Of a stretch of DNA of 64,000 bases, positions 25,941-38,300 are shown one piece after another. Every line of letters starts with the position of its first letter. Positions within the stretch are counted from its first letter, which is position 1. The DNA is from Pterobdella sp. o SKG-2022 (Eukaryota; Annelida; Clitellata; Hirudinida; Piscicolidae). A program made the position numbers and the translations under genes. The stretch is taken from contig OZ038326.1 of assembly GCA_964035795.1 (NCBI GenBank), positions 1,373,061 to 1,437,060 of the forward strand. Direction: 5' to 3'. Under the pieces are notes generated by a model. It was not told the DNA's origin. It saw only the letters and a list, made by a program, of their open reading frames with translations, and did not search any database.

Positions 25941-27910
25941 TAATACTAGTATATAGCTTCAAATTTTTTTTCATCATCTAAGAGAACAATGATGTTGAAA
26001 AGGGCAGTATTGTCATAATTAAATGGAGCAATAATTTCGAATAAGATGCATGACTCATACATTGAAATTGATTAATATAACCACTAATACTTGTTTCAGA
26101 AGACACATAAAAACCCGAACCCTGAATACTGCACTCACATTTGTATTGTTAGCCGTTTGTTTTGTATTCATGTATTTTTGAAGTATAACACTCGACTCGA
26201 TAAACTTTTATGAATTTTTAAATGAGTTTCAGTTTTAAACTGCATATTTATGTTGTAGTCTATGAAATTATAATCCAATAAATGCAAATATATGAATTTC
26301 TACCAAGATCCACTTCATTTTCTTCTTCAATCACATTTATTTTTCCATAAATTCATTGTTTTTTTATTGATATTAAATTACCTTTGAAGTATTATATGTT
26401 TTGCAAGTATTTTTTATCAATTTTAGAAATATTTTTTCATGTATTCTGGGTAAGGAGTTTACTGCAATTCACAGGATTTTTTGTCTTGTCACAAAAGTCT
26501 TTGCAACATTAAAAAATAATTTTCAATTCTTTTCAACGTTGAATCATGCCAATAGTCATTGAATGGTTTGTGTATAAAATCAAGATACGATTTCTTTTCA
26601 TGAAATTGCTTTGAAAAGTGCTTAAATCCTTTTGGGTTTTCTTCCAAACGTGAAATTTTTTCATTTATACTTCAATCTTGAACACCTGGAAAAAGTTATT
26701 TAATGTTGTTTTTTGTCTAATTAAGGTTTTTCATGTCTCATCAGGTGTTTTCGTTTAAAATTCTGTAGTAAGCCTTTGTGTTATTTAACATATGTGCAAA
26801 AATTTTAATTTTATGAATTAATGTTATTTAAGCTATTTAAAAAAAATAAACCAACTAAGGTCTGATGTCTTCAAAAATATTTTATTCGTTGTACTATGAT
26901 GAAAGTAAACATTAAATTAATTAAAGTTATTTTGAATGTGAGATTTTAAAATTTTACACCTTTATACCAGTTGAAATTAGCATGAGCTATGCGAACATGT
27001 GAGCCAAATGCATACAGGCACATCGCGATCACGCAAAACGTATTAAATAGCTTTAGGCACCAATCATAGAACTCCAAAAAAATTGTGAAAGTACTGAAAT
27101 AATCATTTTTAAAAGTTTTATGAAAAAAAATTTACATTTATCAAATAACAAAGCTTTTTGTACAATCCGTGAATATTTAAACATTATGATGCATGAATAT
27201 TTTCAAGAAAAAAAAACAAACATTTTTCAAAGCCTATGATTGGTCCATTTAAAATAGCTTTTTGCTGCTTGGAACTTCTCTACAAATGCATTTGCAGATA
27301 AACAATGGGGTGCAATTGCACCACAAACTTTTTAAAGAAATTTTTTCATAACAAAAATTTAATTGTTATCAATTCTCAAGGTTTAAAAAGCCTTAAAAAC
27401 AAGATTAACCTGATAAAAAAATTTTACTGTAATTTTTCATTACAATCATGTTCCTGTATTTTCAAAGACGAAGTGAAATTTAAGACAACATAAACAAAAC
27501 GCATGACTGAAGAAGGCTACAATAAAAGTTTGGCTTAAATAATGGAAAAATGTCTGAACAAATAATATTAATTGCCATTGATAAGCAAATTTAAAATCCA
27601 TCGACAAAATAACTAAATAAAATTATTCTGCGAAAGTACAAAAATAATGAAAAAATGGTAAAAAAACAAAATAATTTAATATTTCTATTTTAACCCAACT
27701 GATTTGAGTTATTAAAGTTGTGCATAGTTATAACATCTTAAGATTTTAATCTCCCTTTCGCCAGATTTATGAAGTTTTTCAAAATTGTTTTTCAACCTAC
27801 GTTAATCCACTATTTAGCACAGTGAAGCAAGATAAGATTCGTAAAAACAAGTATTTTTATTAACAAGAAATCGCTATTTTAAACCATATTTTGTTCAATT
27901 TCGCAACTTG
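25941..27910. other. AT-rich sequence, no gene seen
   Basis: Nearly 2 kb of stop-dense sequence. The 27305-27493 ORF is Lys/Asn/Phe-rich, as expected from base composition, and shows no motif. I find no RNA gene or repeat I can name. Confidence 0.5.
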
Positions 27911-28078
27911 AGACTATATAGCACAATGGTTGACTAATTATCTAAAGTTACCGGGTTCGATCCCGCGTGGGCCGACATTTAGCACCTGCTCCACAGTGTT
28001 TTCGCTACATTAAATGTGTAACAGGTGCTTTGACCTATAAGGAAAAGTTCTTTATAAATACCGTATTACATTACATTA
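27911..28078 (+). mobile_element. tRNA-derived SINE, family A copy 1
   Basis: Begins with a tRNA-like head: an A-box-like TAGCACAATGG and a perfect B box GGTTCGATCCC at 27954-27964, followed by CGCGTGGGCC. A shared body follows (TTAGCACCTGCTCCACAGTG ..., a TAACAGGTGCTTT block) and the copy ends in an ATTAC repeat at 28064-28078. The same architecture recurs at 36433-36598 and 46050-46218, which shows a mobile family and not a tRNA gene. The head resembles a Lys/Arg-type tRNA, judged by eye. The adjacent 141-residue ORF (27967-28392) starts inside it and is not credible. Confidence 0.85.
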
Positions 28079-29217
28079 AATTAGGAACATGTAAAGAAAA
28101 ATATCTAAACTTTTTCTCGTTTCAGTATCTTCGTGATAAAAATGGTCATTATTTGGTCAATCTCCTAAAAGTATATATTTTTCTCAAATTAAAGTTTTCA
28201 ATGAAAAGCATAAATATTTTATTTCTCGAAGTTTTTTATTCTTACTCAACAATTATCCTTTACCAATTAAATGAGGGGGTTTTTTTTATAACTGATCAAA
28301 CAATCCATTGGCATAGACATTTTTCTAACTTCTATTTTAATGCTGAAATACTGAAAGTTCTAGAATCAGAAAGGAGACATTCTCAATTCTGAAGTACTCA
28401 CCGTTTCTTATGCACATAGTTTCAAAAATTTTAAGGTGAGAATTGACCTTAACCATATGTGCCCATATAAATGATTTTGTCGTATCAATGGACAAACAGC
28501 ATACTAGATCTGATTTTTAGTAGTTTTTCAGAATTACTCTTAAAAACCTCTGTTGAAAAAAAATCTCCAAAAATTTTATATATTTTTTGTCACATATGCT
28601 GTTCCATAACAGAAGCGGTTTCAACCAATCATGGACGACAGTTTGACTGGCTGAAGTTGGTGGTAGTTTAATATTCTCAAATATATTACAGCGTATTTTG
28701 ATCATTCCTTTTATGAGAGTGATGATGAATGAAAACAAACATATATGCTGATTTTGAAATTGTCGATATGATTATAAACCCATTATTTTAATATATGAGA
28801 CATTCTTATAAGACTTATAGCTTCCATCATATTGGAATCTGTGTTCATTTGAATTATTGCTTATGAAAAAAATTTGAATTTGATGTTTTTATTTTTAATA
28901 AATTTAATTTTCAAAAATAAAAAAAAGTTTCTGCAATAATTTAATCTAACTAACTACTGTCACCAAGGCCTTCTGATTTTAGCTAACTTCATGTACCAAC
29001 TGACAAAAAACAAAAAATCATAAATGTACAAAAGAATTTATTTAGCTGTTAACATAATTATAAAAATCAATAACTAAAAGCAAGTGCAAAATTGAAATTA
29101 AATAGATAAAAATACCAAAATAACTTTAAGTAGAAAAACATGATTTGAAATTTCTAAAAAAAATTATGTGTAATCAAATTAAATTATATGTACAAATACA
29201 TTGTAAATTCTTCAAAA
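28079..29217. other. AT-rich intergenic DNA, 3' side of the SCAF-like gene
   Basis: No supported gene. Overlapping ORFs on both strands at 28.5-28.7 kb lack motifs. A poly(A) signal in minus orientation (AATAAA, about 29038-29043) lies roughly 175 bp beyond the stop codon of the SR-rich gene and probably ends its transcript. Confidence 0.5.
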
Positions 29218-31749
29218 TCAACTATCAACAGTTTTTTGAACTTTAAGATGTAAGCCATTGCCTCTGAGCTTTTGAAGTTTTTTTGAGATCAAAACTTTTT
29301 TAACGTATTCGTTTATGAAAGTTTTCACTCTGGCACTATTCAAGTCACTTTTACTACCCATTATCTGTTATTGAAAATTTGTTTCTTAATATCTTTATCA
29401 ATGATGCCACTTTAAAGAAATAAGTAATAAAATCTTCTTACCATTGTTGAATAAAAAATAATAGATCATGTATCTTAGAAACAATGAAGGGTTATGAACC
29501 TTGGGGACTGCTCGTCTCATAATGCTTTTATATTCCTCTTTGTTGATCAAATTCTTAACGAAATGGGGCCTCAAAGCTATTTTAACTTCCTCAACAACCT
29601 GCTCTATTTTCCTTCCCTGCAATCCATCAAATTTTATAAGTATTCATTATTTATTTACTTGCTATTGATACAGATGAAAAAACAAAATGTTTAACTAACG
29701 GTTCAAATATGAAGTATCATGAATATAACTAAAAAAGTTCTAAAATTGTTATCAAATGTTACTTACTTTGACTCCCTTGGATTTTGAATTGCTTTTATGC
29801 CTGCTTCTGTGGTGTTTATTGTTGGATTCTTTTTTAGTTGTTTTGGCTGTCTCAAGCACTTTTTTGAGGTCATTCATGTGGATGCCGAGGGTGCTAGAGA
29901 GGTCTAGAGACTTTGCCAAAGAAATTAAATAGTCAGATTTGATATTTTCAGAAGCTTTAGTAGGTGGATTTTCTGATTTGAGTTTTTGAACAAGATGGTT
30001 TAGATTTGGTTGATCAGAGATGTTTTTGATAATTTCATTGGCAAGTTCATCTTTCATATCATCCTGCCCAGTATCTACACTACTTGAATTCGTATTTTGT
30101 TCAATATTTGGGCTAATATTACTAGTCACTCCTATAAACTCATCAAAAAGATTGTTTGCAAAGTTATCATCAACACTACCTTCACTAGTGCTTGAATATG
30201 GACTATATACATCAGAATCAAGTCTTACAACACTTGTGTTCATTATCTCAATACCATCATTAGTAACTTGCCCATTGCACATTTGATTTTTTAGAAATGA
30301 ATTATCAAGGTTACTATTTGATTGTTTTGTGAATGTGTTGCTTTTTGGGGGTGGAGGAGGTGGAGGAAATTGATCACTGATATCTTTATTCAAAAGAGTT
30401 TTTGGATGGTGCTCTGTCACAGAGACATGTGATGTAAACTGGCTTGAAGACTTAATCGAAAATGATTGTCCATTATTAACAACAGGAATATTATTTGAAG
30501 TTTGATTAAATGATGTTGGTGGTGGTTGGTGGAAGTTGTTGATGGAAATTGGAAACTGTGGTGGTTGAAGGTGAATGTTGGTTTGGAGTTGGTATGTTTG
30601 TGGAGGTAGTTGGGGGTTCGAAGGAATTTCATTTCGGATGAGTGGATATGTGACAAAGGGTGGTTGCAAATGATTATTTGAGTGTATAAAGTTCACAGAT
30701 TGCTCAGGGTTGGGATTAGTTGAATATTGAGCAATGATTGGCTTCAAAGCAGGTTGATTCATGAAGTTTTTTTGAATAAATGTTTGTGGAATGAAAGAGG
30801 TTTGATACTGAAAAAAATGAGAATTTTGAGATGCAGGAAAAAAACCAGGTGGAGGTTTCTTTAAATCAGGCAGGTCAATGGGGTTAGGCAAACTGACATT
30901 GAAGTTATTTTGTGGGGTTATATGAGATGAAATATAAGCTGATTTTTGTTTTTCTTCAAAATTAGACTCAAGTAATGTATTTAATTGCACTTTATTTGAA
31001 AATTGTTTGTTTATTTGAGATACATCAAAACTTGTATTACTTAGTTTCATATATTCACTTTGTTTTGCATTATCATTGGTTGATTTATTGTTTTGATTAC
31101 TGATTATTTCATCTGTTTGATGTTTGACCAACTTGTTTTTTTCTTTTTGCAAATCAAATTTAAAATCATCAGAATTAACTGAAGTTTTTACTATTTTATG
31201 TTTTGTAATATTTTTATCCAGATCATTATCAAGTTTGTGGTGATGTTTGTATGTATGAAATATCTCTCTTGAGTGTCTTGATCTGGATCTATAATCAGTG
31301 TGTCTTTTGTGATCTTTTGCATTTTTTCTTTTTGAAAAAGATCTTTTTCTTGAGTTAGAATGGCTTGAACACTTATCATATTTATTTTTTTTATGGTTAG
31401 AATGACTTCTTTTGTATTTTGATCTTTCCTTAGATCTTCTTGAAGACATTTTTGATTTATATTCATCATCTCTTGATCTTGAATGTTTTTTATATTCTGA
31501 AAAATGTTTTCTTTTTTTTGAATAAGATTTTCTATCCTTACAATCAACTTTTTTATGTTTTGATTTTTTTTCATACTTCTCCTTATTTTCTCCAACGTAT
31601 CTAGACCTTAGCAAATCTTCATCTTTTTTTGAAAACTTTGGTTTATTCTCATTTTCATAATTTTTTTCAGAATGAAATTGTTTAACTGAATACGTTTCGG
31701 CAGAACTCAAACCACTATATACTGAGTTTTCATACTTTGAGTAATCCAT
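29218..31749 (-). CDS. SR-rich protein with SCAF1/SCAF11/PHRF1-type C-terminal domain
   Basis: Three exons in phase 0: 29767-31749 (donor GTAAGT), 29500-29616 and 29218-29364, for 748 residues. The start ATG at 31749 is directly preceded by an in-frame TAA. Residues about 50-175 are a Lys/Arg/Ser/His-rich RS-type region; the middle is Asn/Gln/Pro-rich with DLPDLKKPPPGFFP and a PPPPPPP run; an acidic Ser-rich patch (SPYSSTSEGSVDD) follows. The last two exons encode the conserved module EEVKIALRPHFVKNLINKEE, YKSIMRRAVPK and IMGSKSDLNSARVKTFINEY. This matches the C-terminal domain of SCAF1, SCAF11 and PHRF1, nuclear factors linked to RNA polymerase II CTD and splicing. No RING, PHD or RRM is present, so SCAF1-like is the closest reading. 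The second donor (AAG|GTTCAT) is weak, but domain continuity supports it. Confidence 0.87.
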
Positions 31750-31984
31750 TTAAAAAATTAGCTTCCAAATATTTGATGCAAATGTATTAATTATTTTTTT
31801 TTCTTATAGTTTCTACAATATTCATTTCACTTTTACAATTAGGCATCAAAAAAGTCTAAATTTAGAAAAACGACAGTTTCTTTCATACTTAAATCAATTT
31901 TTAACTACTCAGTAAGAGTGGACAATATTTTTAATTCTGTAAAATTCTTAAAATGAAAGAATATTTTTCAGAATTTATTATTCT

Positions 31985-32220
31985 ATAAAAATAAAAAGAT
32001 CAAATATCATTGAAAAAAATTGTTTTTGAACAAGTGTAGAAATTGTTTTTAGAAACAGAAAGATGATCTTGAAAATTGTGTTTACAGTTTTTGACAGATA
32101 ATAGAGGAAGCTTCCATATAGCAGCATAATGTTTATCAGCCAGAGGTCCATCATGGACAGTAGCACAATTAATACACAAGCAATCAATGTTTGTGAGAAG
32201 AATAATGATGAATTAACAAA
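31985..32220 (-). other. Coding-like minus-strand island, unassigned
   Basis: A frame of about 75 codons opens after a TAA and contains ATVHDGPLADKHYAAIW followed by KLPLLSVKNCKHNF, less repetitive than the AT-driven noise around it. It sits between the SR-rich gene and ADP-glucokinase on the same strand, where missing glucokinase exons would be expected. The resemblance to that enzyme is too slight to assign it, and I do not recognise the product. Confidence 0.3.
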
Positions 32221-32771
32221 AAAAAGTTACAATACAAAGCATTTGTTTCAATTTCAACACCTTTAGTCATAAACAAAAGCTTTGAAAAAGGTTCGGTTGA
32301 TATTAATAATCAAACAAAACAAAAAATTAGCATAAAATGATAGAAATTAGATGTTGAACTTTGAAATTGTCGAAATGTAAATGTAAAAGAAAACATGTAA
32401 AAACACCTGACATAAAAGCGATTGATTGACATTAAAAAACAAAGAATTCAATTTTTTTATCTATCTTTTTTCCCCTTAAAGCTGTTTTTTAAAAATCGTT
32501 TTGCTATAATTTTGCATCGTTAGGTGAGAATCGTACCAAAAATCTTATTTATATGAGAACATTAATTACATGAAATAATATTAGCATGGCGTATTATATT
32601 ATAAAGATGGAAAATGGCGATTAAAACATACTGCGTGGTAGGTTTTATTAATACTACATATGTTACCAAAACCTGCTTAGTGAAATAATCAAAGCTACTG
32701 ATGATTTCGTAATAAATCGAAAAGCTTGGTGCAGCAATAAACTGTTGAGTCGTTGTTCAACTTTATCGCCT

Positions 32772-33085
32772 TCAATCAATCAATCATCAATCAAATCCTT
32801 TTTATAGCCCATTTTCCTTTACTAAGGGTTGGGCTTTTTGGAAGATCTATGTCGAAAACGGCCTTTCTAACCAGAGCGATCGAGTGGATCCGCACAAACC
32901 ATTTCAAGCTTTTTTTTTTCATTCAAAACTAATCCCAATCTTAAGCTCATCTTTCCCATATAGCTTAAAAAATTAACTCTCTTTATCATCAGTCTATGAC
33001 ACTTTTGCTTAATATTGAACTCATCCTGAAAGCCTAGTTTGATAAAAGTAACAGTCAGCGTGGGATGCTCCTTAAAATAGTTCTC
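32772..33085 (-). mobile_element. Probable retroposon 3' end with TTGA-repeat tail
   Basis: On the minus strand an open frame starts after a TAA (33085) and reads through MIKRVNFLSYMGKMSLRLG. A run of ten A (complement of 32909-32918) shifts it; the adjacent frame then continues with VRIHSIALVRKAVFDIDLPK to a stop, ending in a TTGA/ATTG tandem tail at about 32772-32794. Coding followed by a short-unit microsatellite tail is typical of several non-LTR retroelements. I do not recognise the family and find no second copy in the window. Confidence 0.45.
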
Positions 33086-33544
33086 TTAGCAAGACAAATA
33101 AGCAACCATTAAAGACTAACGAAAAACAAGGAAAGATTTTCAAAATTTTTATTCTGTAAAAGTAGCATTCATACCAGCTATCAGGACGCTGGGTTGGTGT
33201 CTTTTAACGTTATGCTGAGATGAACCACGTCTTATCGTTTATTGATTGAATTATCAATTAACGACTAAAAAGTTTTTTTGCAATAATTTACACTTATTTT
33301 CAGCACAAGTTTTTGCAAGCAACAAAGATGTGTGGAGTATTTTTTAAATTCTTTGATAAAAGTTTTTAGATGGAGCTATACTTAGTAAAAATTATAGTAT
33401 TTTTAAAAAATTAAAAAATAAGTTAAAAACACAATGCTGTGACGTGAAACAACACTCAGCTTAATGAAAACTAAAAATATTTTAAATATAAACTTCCATC
33501 ACCAATTCTTCTTACAATATTGACAATGAACATATAACAGCAAC

Positions 33545-34678
33545 CTGTTAGCTCTGGGAGTCTCAAAGTTGCCCCACTTTTGCCCCTTCTTATACTCAAA
33601 CACAAGATGAATATCATCTTCACTCACATTCTGTCCTACAACTGATATTGGGTAGTGATGGGTTAGAAATAATATTTGGTAGAGGGTAAGAAAGAATGGA
33701 GGTCGTGTTAGAGAATTTTGGAGTTGACATTTTATCTTAAAATTTAAAAAAACAATGATTATAGGATTTTTGTTTTAAGATAAGTTTAAACTAATAAAAA
33801 ATTGATTTTTTTATTTAGTAAGGCATTATACTAGGCCGAAAATTTTTTTTTTTTTATGGAGCCACATGCTATGAAATTGATTTATGGCAAATGATTCCAT
33901 CAACACATAATAATATGTTTAATGAATCACAAATTCCTATAAAACTTAACCAAGCAACAAAAGCCTTTAAAGTTGAGAATAAAAGAGAACAAAAACCTTT
34001 CACATCAGGGTTAACTTCTTTTCTGAACTCCTCACTCATCTGTGCACCTAAAAGAACCTTGTATCCCATTTTCAAGAAGTTCTTCACCATCACTGGAGCA
34101 TTTCCCCCAGTTCGTTTGATAGTCTCAGGGTTCTTTAATGCCGCATTGACCAATGTATCCATTAACTGTTTGTTTTTTGTGTATAACCTGTGAAGTTAGT
34201 TTGTAATATTTCATGTGGTTGAAGATTTATTGAATTTTTGAAATATTTTTGGAAATTTGTCTAACTTTATTTAAAAACTTCTGGTTTTACTAAAATTTAA
34301 ACAATTTTTAACCAAAGTTTCAAAAAAATCTTACTCTGCGGCAGCACCATATTTGAAATAATACGTGAAGACTTTAGAGAAAGATTCCAAGTCTTGAATA
34401 TTTTTTGAGATTTCAGCTTCTGCCGGAGAAGTTAAGCCTAGCTCTTCCAGGGTAGAAATAGCTGGAGCTATCACATCAATACAACTTCCTAAACCTACTG
34501 CTACCCTCAAACCATCATTAACGGTAGCCGACTTCTCAGCCTTTATCAAACCATCAATCACCGTTTGAATGTTTTCTCTATTCCAATCTTCATTGTATTT
34601 GTAAAAAACAAACAATGACAAAATGATTGGAACAACTAACAAAATGTTAGCGAAGGAGACAAAGTTGAAAAAAGACAT
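33545..34678 (-). CDS. ADPGK: ADP-dependent glucokinase, N-terminal part (3 exons recognised)
   Basis: Exons 34335-34678, 33997-34187 and 33545-33635 join in phase (626 nt, 208 residues). The start is an ATG followed by a hydrophobic stretch (ANILLVVPIILSLFVFY), a probable signal peptide or anchor as in animal ADPGK, an ER-associated enzyme that phosphorylates glucose with ADP. Family marks: LRVAVGLGSCIDVIAP, YYFKYGAAAE joined to LYTKNKQLMDTLV, then GGNAPVMVKNFLKMGYKVLL, and the third exon DDIHLVFEYKKGQKWGN with PRANR. These follow the order of the human enzyme. The C-terminal half (substrate loop, catalytic GxGD aspartate) was not found between here and the next gene at 31.75 kb, so either exons were missed or the locus is a truncated copy. 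Donor AAAG|GTTTTT after exon 2 is weak but the only one in phase. Confidence 0.9.
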
Positions 34679-35356
34679 TGATGACTTGAAGGAAGAGAAT
34701 TTAGGACAAAAGTGGAAGTTTCGGTGTTTCGTTGGTGTTGACGTTTTTTATTTCAATTTATTTTTTGAATATCTTTAAATTTTTTTAATATTCATTTTTT
34801 TTATCTGTTTTTGATTTAAATTTTACAACAAAAAAAATTTATTTAACAAAATTTTTGGATACAGATCTTCAATAAACTAGTTTCATTTAAATTTATTTTT
34901 TTAAAATATTTTTTGAAAATTGTAAAAAATTGAGTCTTTTCATGATATTTCAATCATTATTATTCGAAAATACACATTCAATACAGATAATGCTCACAAA
35001 TAATCTTTAATTTTGACCTGCCTAGCGAATGAAAAATTAGCTTCAAAATCTAACAGTATTACCAAAAAATTTCATGTAAAATCAAGAATTATTTTGAACG
35101 ATAAATTTTCAAAATATCGAAACTTCAACGGAAAACGATTAACTTCAGGCATTTGGGAAAGAAATGAAAAAAACTTGGAAATTAATATGAGGATATTGCT
35201 ATGCAAGAACACATTTTATTTAATTAAATTAAAATGCTTTGTTTGCTAATTAAATTCGTTTTAAACCATGTGACTTTCATATACTCCCGATGGAATAAAT
35301 GGACAAATAACAAGAGATTTTTTTGACAATTTTGGTCATTTCACAAACTAAGTTTT

Positions 35357-36131
35357 TCAATTTTTTATTTCCAAGAAAAGCTTAAGATCGTAATTTAAAA
35401 AATAACTTTTGAAGATATTTTTTGTGTCGTTTTTTCCTAGGTTTGAGATTTTTTTTAGGTTCAGCAGTTTTTTCGTGGACCTTTCCTTAAAGCTGTCGTC
35501 TAGAATGTGACCTGGATGACTCAATTTTATTTTTGCAAACAGCTTTGTTACATAATTTTCTAGTTTTTTAACAATAATACAAAAAATCTTTCAATTTTTT
35601 TCTTCGATATTTTAAAAATTTTGTAATTACTTGAAATGATGTAGATAAAACACGGTCTTTTCTTTGTTTCAGTTCTTAATTATATAAAATATTGATGGCT
35701 TTATGCCCTTATTACATCTGCTATTTTTGTTCTTATTGATTTTGCGTTCAATATGACAATACATATTTTTCTGTTTTTTGAGAGTTTTTCAACTTTTTTT
35801 TAGTTCAGAATGGTCTTTAGAGTATGTAATTTTCTTCATTGCTTGAATGAAAGTTTTATCTATCTCGTCGATATTTCTTTTCAACGATCTTTCTTTTTTT
35901 TGGAAACTCCAAATCTAAGAAAAACATAAATTTTTAACGTGAAAGCCTTTTCAAGAGCATGAAGTGGGTTTTGAGTTATTGGTAATAACTGACACCAATC
36001 TTCACGCTTGATGTCGTGAAAGCCGTATAAATGGACGCTGTTTGAACCTCATCTCTATCTGAAAGATCTTTGAAGATACAAAGTCTCCAGAGGTTGTTTC
36101 CAATGTTTTGGACATTCCAAAAGATAAAATG
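35357..36131 (-). other. Three coding-like minus-strand frames, possible unrecognised gene or pseudogene
   Basis: Three open segments lie close together on one strand: 35976-36131 (contains NNLWRLCIFKDLSDRDEVQT), 35789-35914 (after a TTCTTAG acceptor-like site, contains KRNIDEIDKTFIQAMKK), and 35357-35590 (77 codons, contains LSHPGHILDDSFKERSTKK). In DNA this AT-rich, open runs with balanced composition are uncommon. I could not fix donor sites or join the phases, and I do not recognise a family. It may be a diverged gene, a pseudogene or a transposon remnant. Confidence 0.35.
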
Positions 36132-36432
36132 TCATTGTTTCTTTTGAAATTATTCTATTGGCAGTCTTTGTTTTTAGGACGAAAAAATTGTAGAGTTGAC
36201 TATATGATGATTGAAAAAAAAAAAGCTAAATTGCTTGTAGTTTTTTATATTTATTTCATAATTTTTGTAACACTTTGACACAAAATGTTTTTGTGCAGAG
36301 ATACTGAAAGTCATACGTTATCAACTGTTTTTTTTTTGTCGTTTTAAAGTTATAGTAATATTTCTTTATTTATTTTTCATGGTTTTTTTTAGCGTAGATG
36401 ATATTTTAGTGAACAGTTTTTGTTGGATTGTC

Positions 36433-36598
36433 AGCTCAGCAGGTTGAACATTAGATTTATTAACTGAAGCTACAGGGTTCGATCCCGTGTTGGGCATACA
36501 ATTAGCACCTGTCCTACAGTGTGTTTTCGGTAGATTAAATTTCTAGCAAGCGTTTTAAACTCTGAGAAACGGCGCTTCATATATATTACATTACATTG
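36433..36598 (+). mobile_element. tRNA-derived SINE, family A copy 2
   Basis: Same architecture as the copy at 27.9 kb: head with GGTTGAACATTAGAT, perfect B box GGTTCGATCCC at 36476-36486, GTGTTGGGC, then the shared ATTAGCACCTGTCCTACAGTG and GTGTTTTCGG, AGCAAGCGTTTTAAA, and an ATTACATTACATT tail. It is diverged from the other copies throughout the body, so insertion is old. Confidence 0.85.
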
Positions 36599-38300
36599 CT
36601 ATTTACGAATTTCAAGTGTTTGACACGAAAGATTCCAATAATGTTACTCCACAGATTCAGTGTTTTTTATTTTAAAGCCATATTTGTACAATAACTTTAA
36701 CTTATGAGAAGGTTCAAAAAAAAACAAGTTAATTCAAAAACATAACTAAAATTTTAAACAAAACAAATTCACAATTTATCAGCAGAGTATTGATGTAAAA
36801 ATTTGAGTAGAGTGATGTATCAGTAGAGCTCACAATGGGTTATATTGTAGTTTTAAAGTGATATAGTGCTTCTTTTTCAGTGACAAGATTTTTTGTAGTT
36901 TTCTTGGATTGTTAAAAAGTTTGTGGCTTTCTTAAAAAAAATTTCGTGAAACTTTCAAATCTTTTCTTATCTTTCTTCCAAACATGCCTTTCTTTCTTTC
37001 AAGCACGGATCAAATAGCCGGTTTTTTTAGTCAAACCTTTTTATGGCATGGCTTGTCGACTGTTTATCGCTGGGTCGTTCAATTTAATTACAAGCTTCTT
37101 TTATCTTGTGATTTGATCTTTCTCGAAAAAATTATTTTTCAAATTATTTTGTTTTGAATATTTAGTTTTCTTTTTTTCAATGATTTTTTTTGGTGGTTTT
37201 TTTACTTTATCACAAAAGGGCGTTGCGATTTTTTTTTTTTGAGTTGTATTGATAATGCTTTGTTTTGAAAACCTGAGATAATTGTTTTAGCTCAACACAA
37301 TTTTCTCTTTTTTATTTAAGTGCTTCTCTATTAGATTTTATTGATTGTTTTTTAGATGGAATCTTGATTTGTTGTATACTGTAGAATAGTTAATCTTGTT
37401 GCTATTTGAAGTTTAAAAAATTATCCCATGGTCAATTCTCAGAATAAATGAAAAAATATGGAGTTAGAAATTTGGGTGAATTTCTTGATGAATCAATCAA
37501 TCAAATACTTGATAATTCATTCAGTTATTATTAATTCTTCTTTGAAGCCACCATTTTGGCATATAAGTTCTTATTTACAGTAGAATATTAATTAATTTTT
37601 CTCGTGATGGAATTGTGGTCGTTATTTTTTACACCATAATTTTGGCTGTATAAAAAATTTAATTGTTTTGTTACCTGGGGTGTTTCGAAATATTGTCAAA
37701 TTTTTATAAAATATAGTTTTTTGAAAATCTCGAAAAAAGTCAAGATCAATAAATTTTTATATTTTATTCTAAAATTTTCGCAACAGAGCAAATTTTTTCA
37801 CTTGTAAATCGATTTTCAAATCTTTTTTCTAAAGCATACAAAGGTTGATGAAAAATTCTCAAAAATGTTTTCTTTTATAAATAAATTCATTCAAAAGACA
37901 CAAAACCTTGGGCAAAAATTTTATAACGTTAAACAATGACGATCTTAAAAGTATTCAAAATAGATTTTTTCAGTTATGGCACTATGCTATGAAATAAATT
38001 CTTTCAAAATATATTGCACGACTTTTATAAAATTGACTTAGTAAAATCAAAGTAAACAGGGAAACCTTTCTTGTAACCAACATATCAACTCAAAACTTCC
38101 CACCAAATTGTATTTCTCCGGGGTTATTACCACAACATTCTACACATCTCTCCTTAACCACACAATAAACGTTTAGCAACAAAACTCCTAGCTCCACTAT
38201 TAATTTAATGCATCCATTTCACAGATAACTCTCTTTTTATAGCTACAAGATACCTCTTCTAAGAACCCCAAATAATTGAATCCCAAACAGCTTGGTGTGT

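Larger units (their letters stand above)
34679..38300. other. AT-rich intergenic DNA with SINE copy and coding-like cluster
   Basis: Contains the coding-like cluster at 35.36-36.13 kb and the SINE copy at 36.4-36.6 kb, listed separately. The rest is stop-dense. The 35013-35249 plus ORF has no motif I can name. Confidence 0.5.

Noticed and set aside
27911..27985. Functional tRNA gene at the B-box sites
   Set aside because: No complete acceptor or anticodon stem, and three diverged copies share the same unrelated 3' body and tail.
27967..28392. 141-codon plus ORF
   Set aside because: Starts in the SINE and continues in AT-rich noise with no motif.
31191..31595. 134-codon minus ORF
   Set aside because: Alternate frame of the SR-rich exon.
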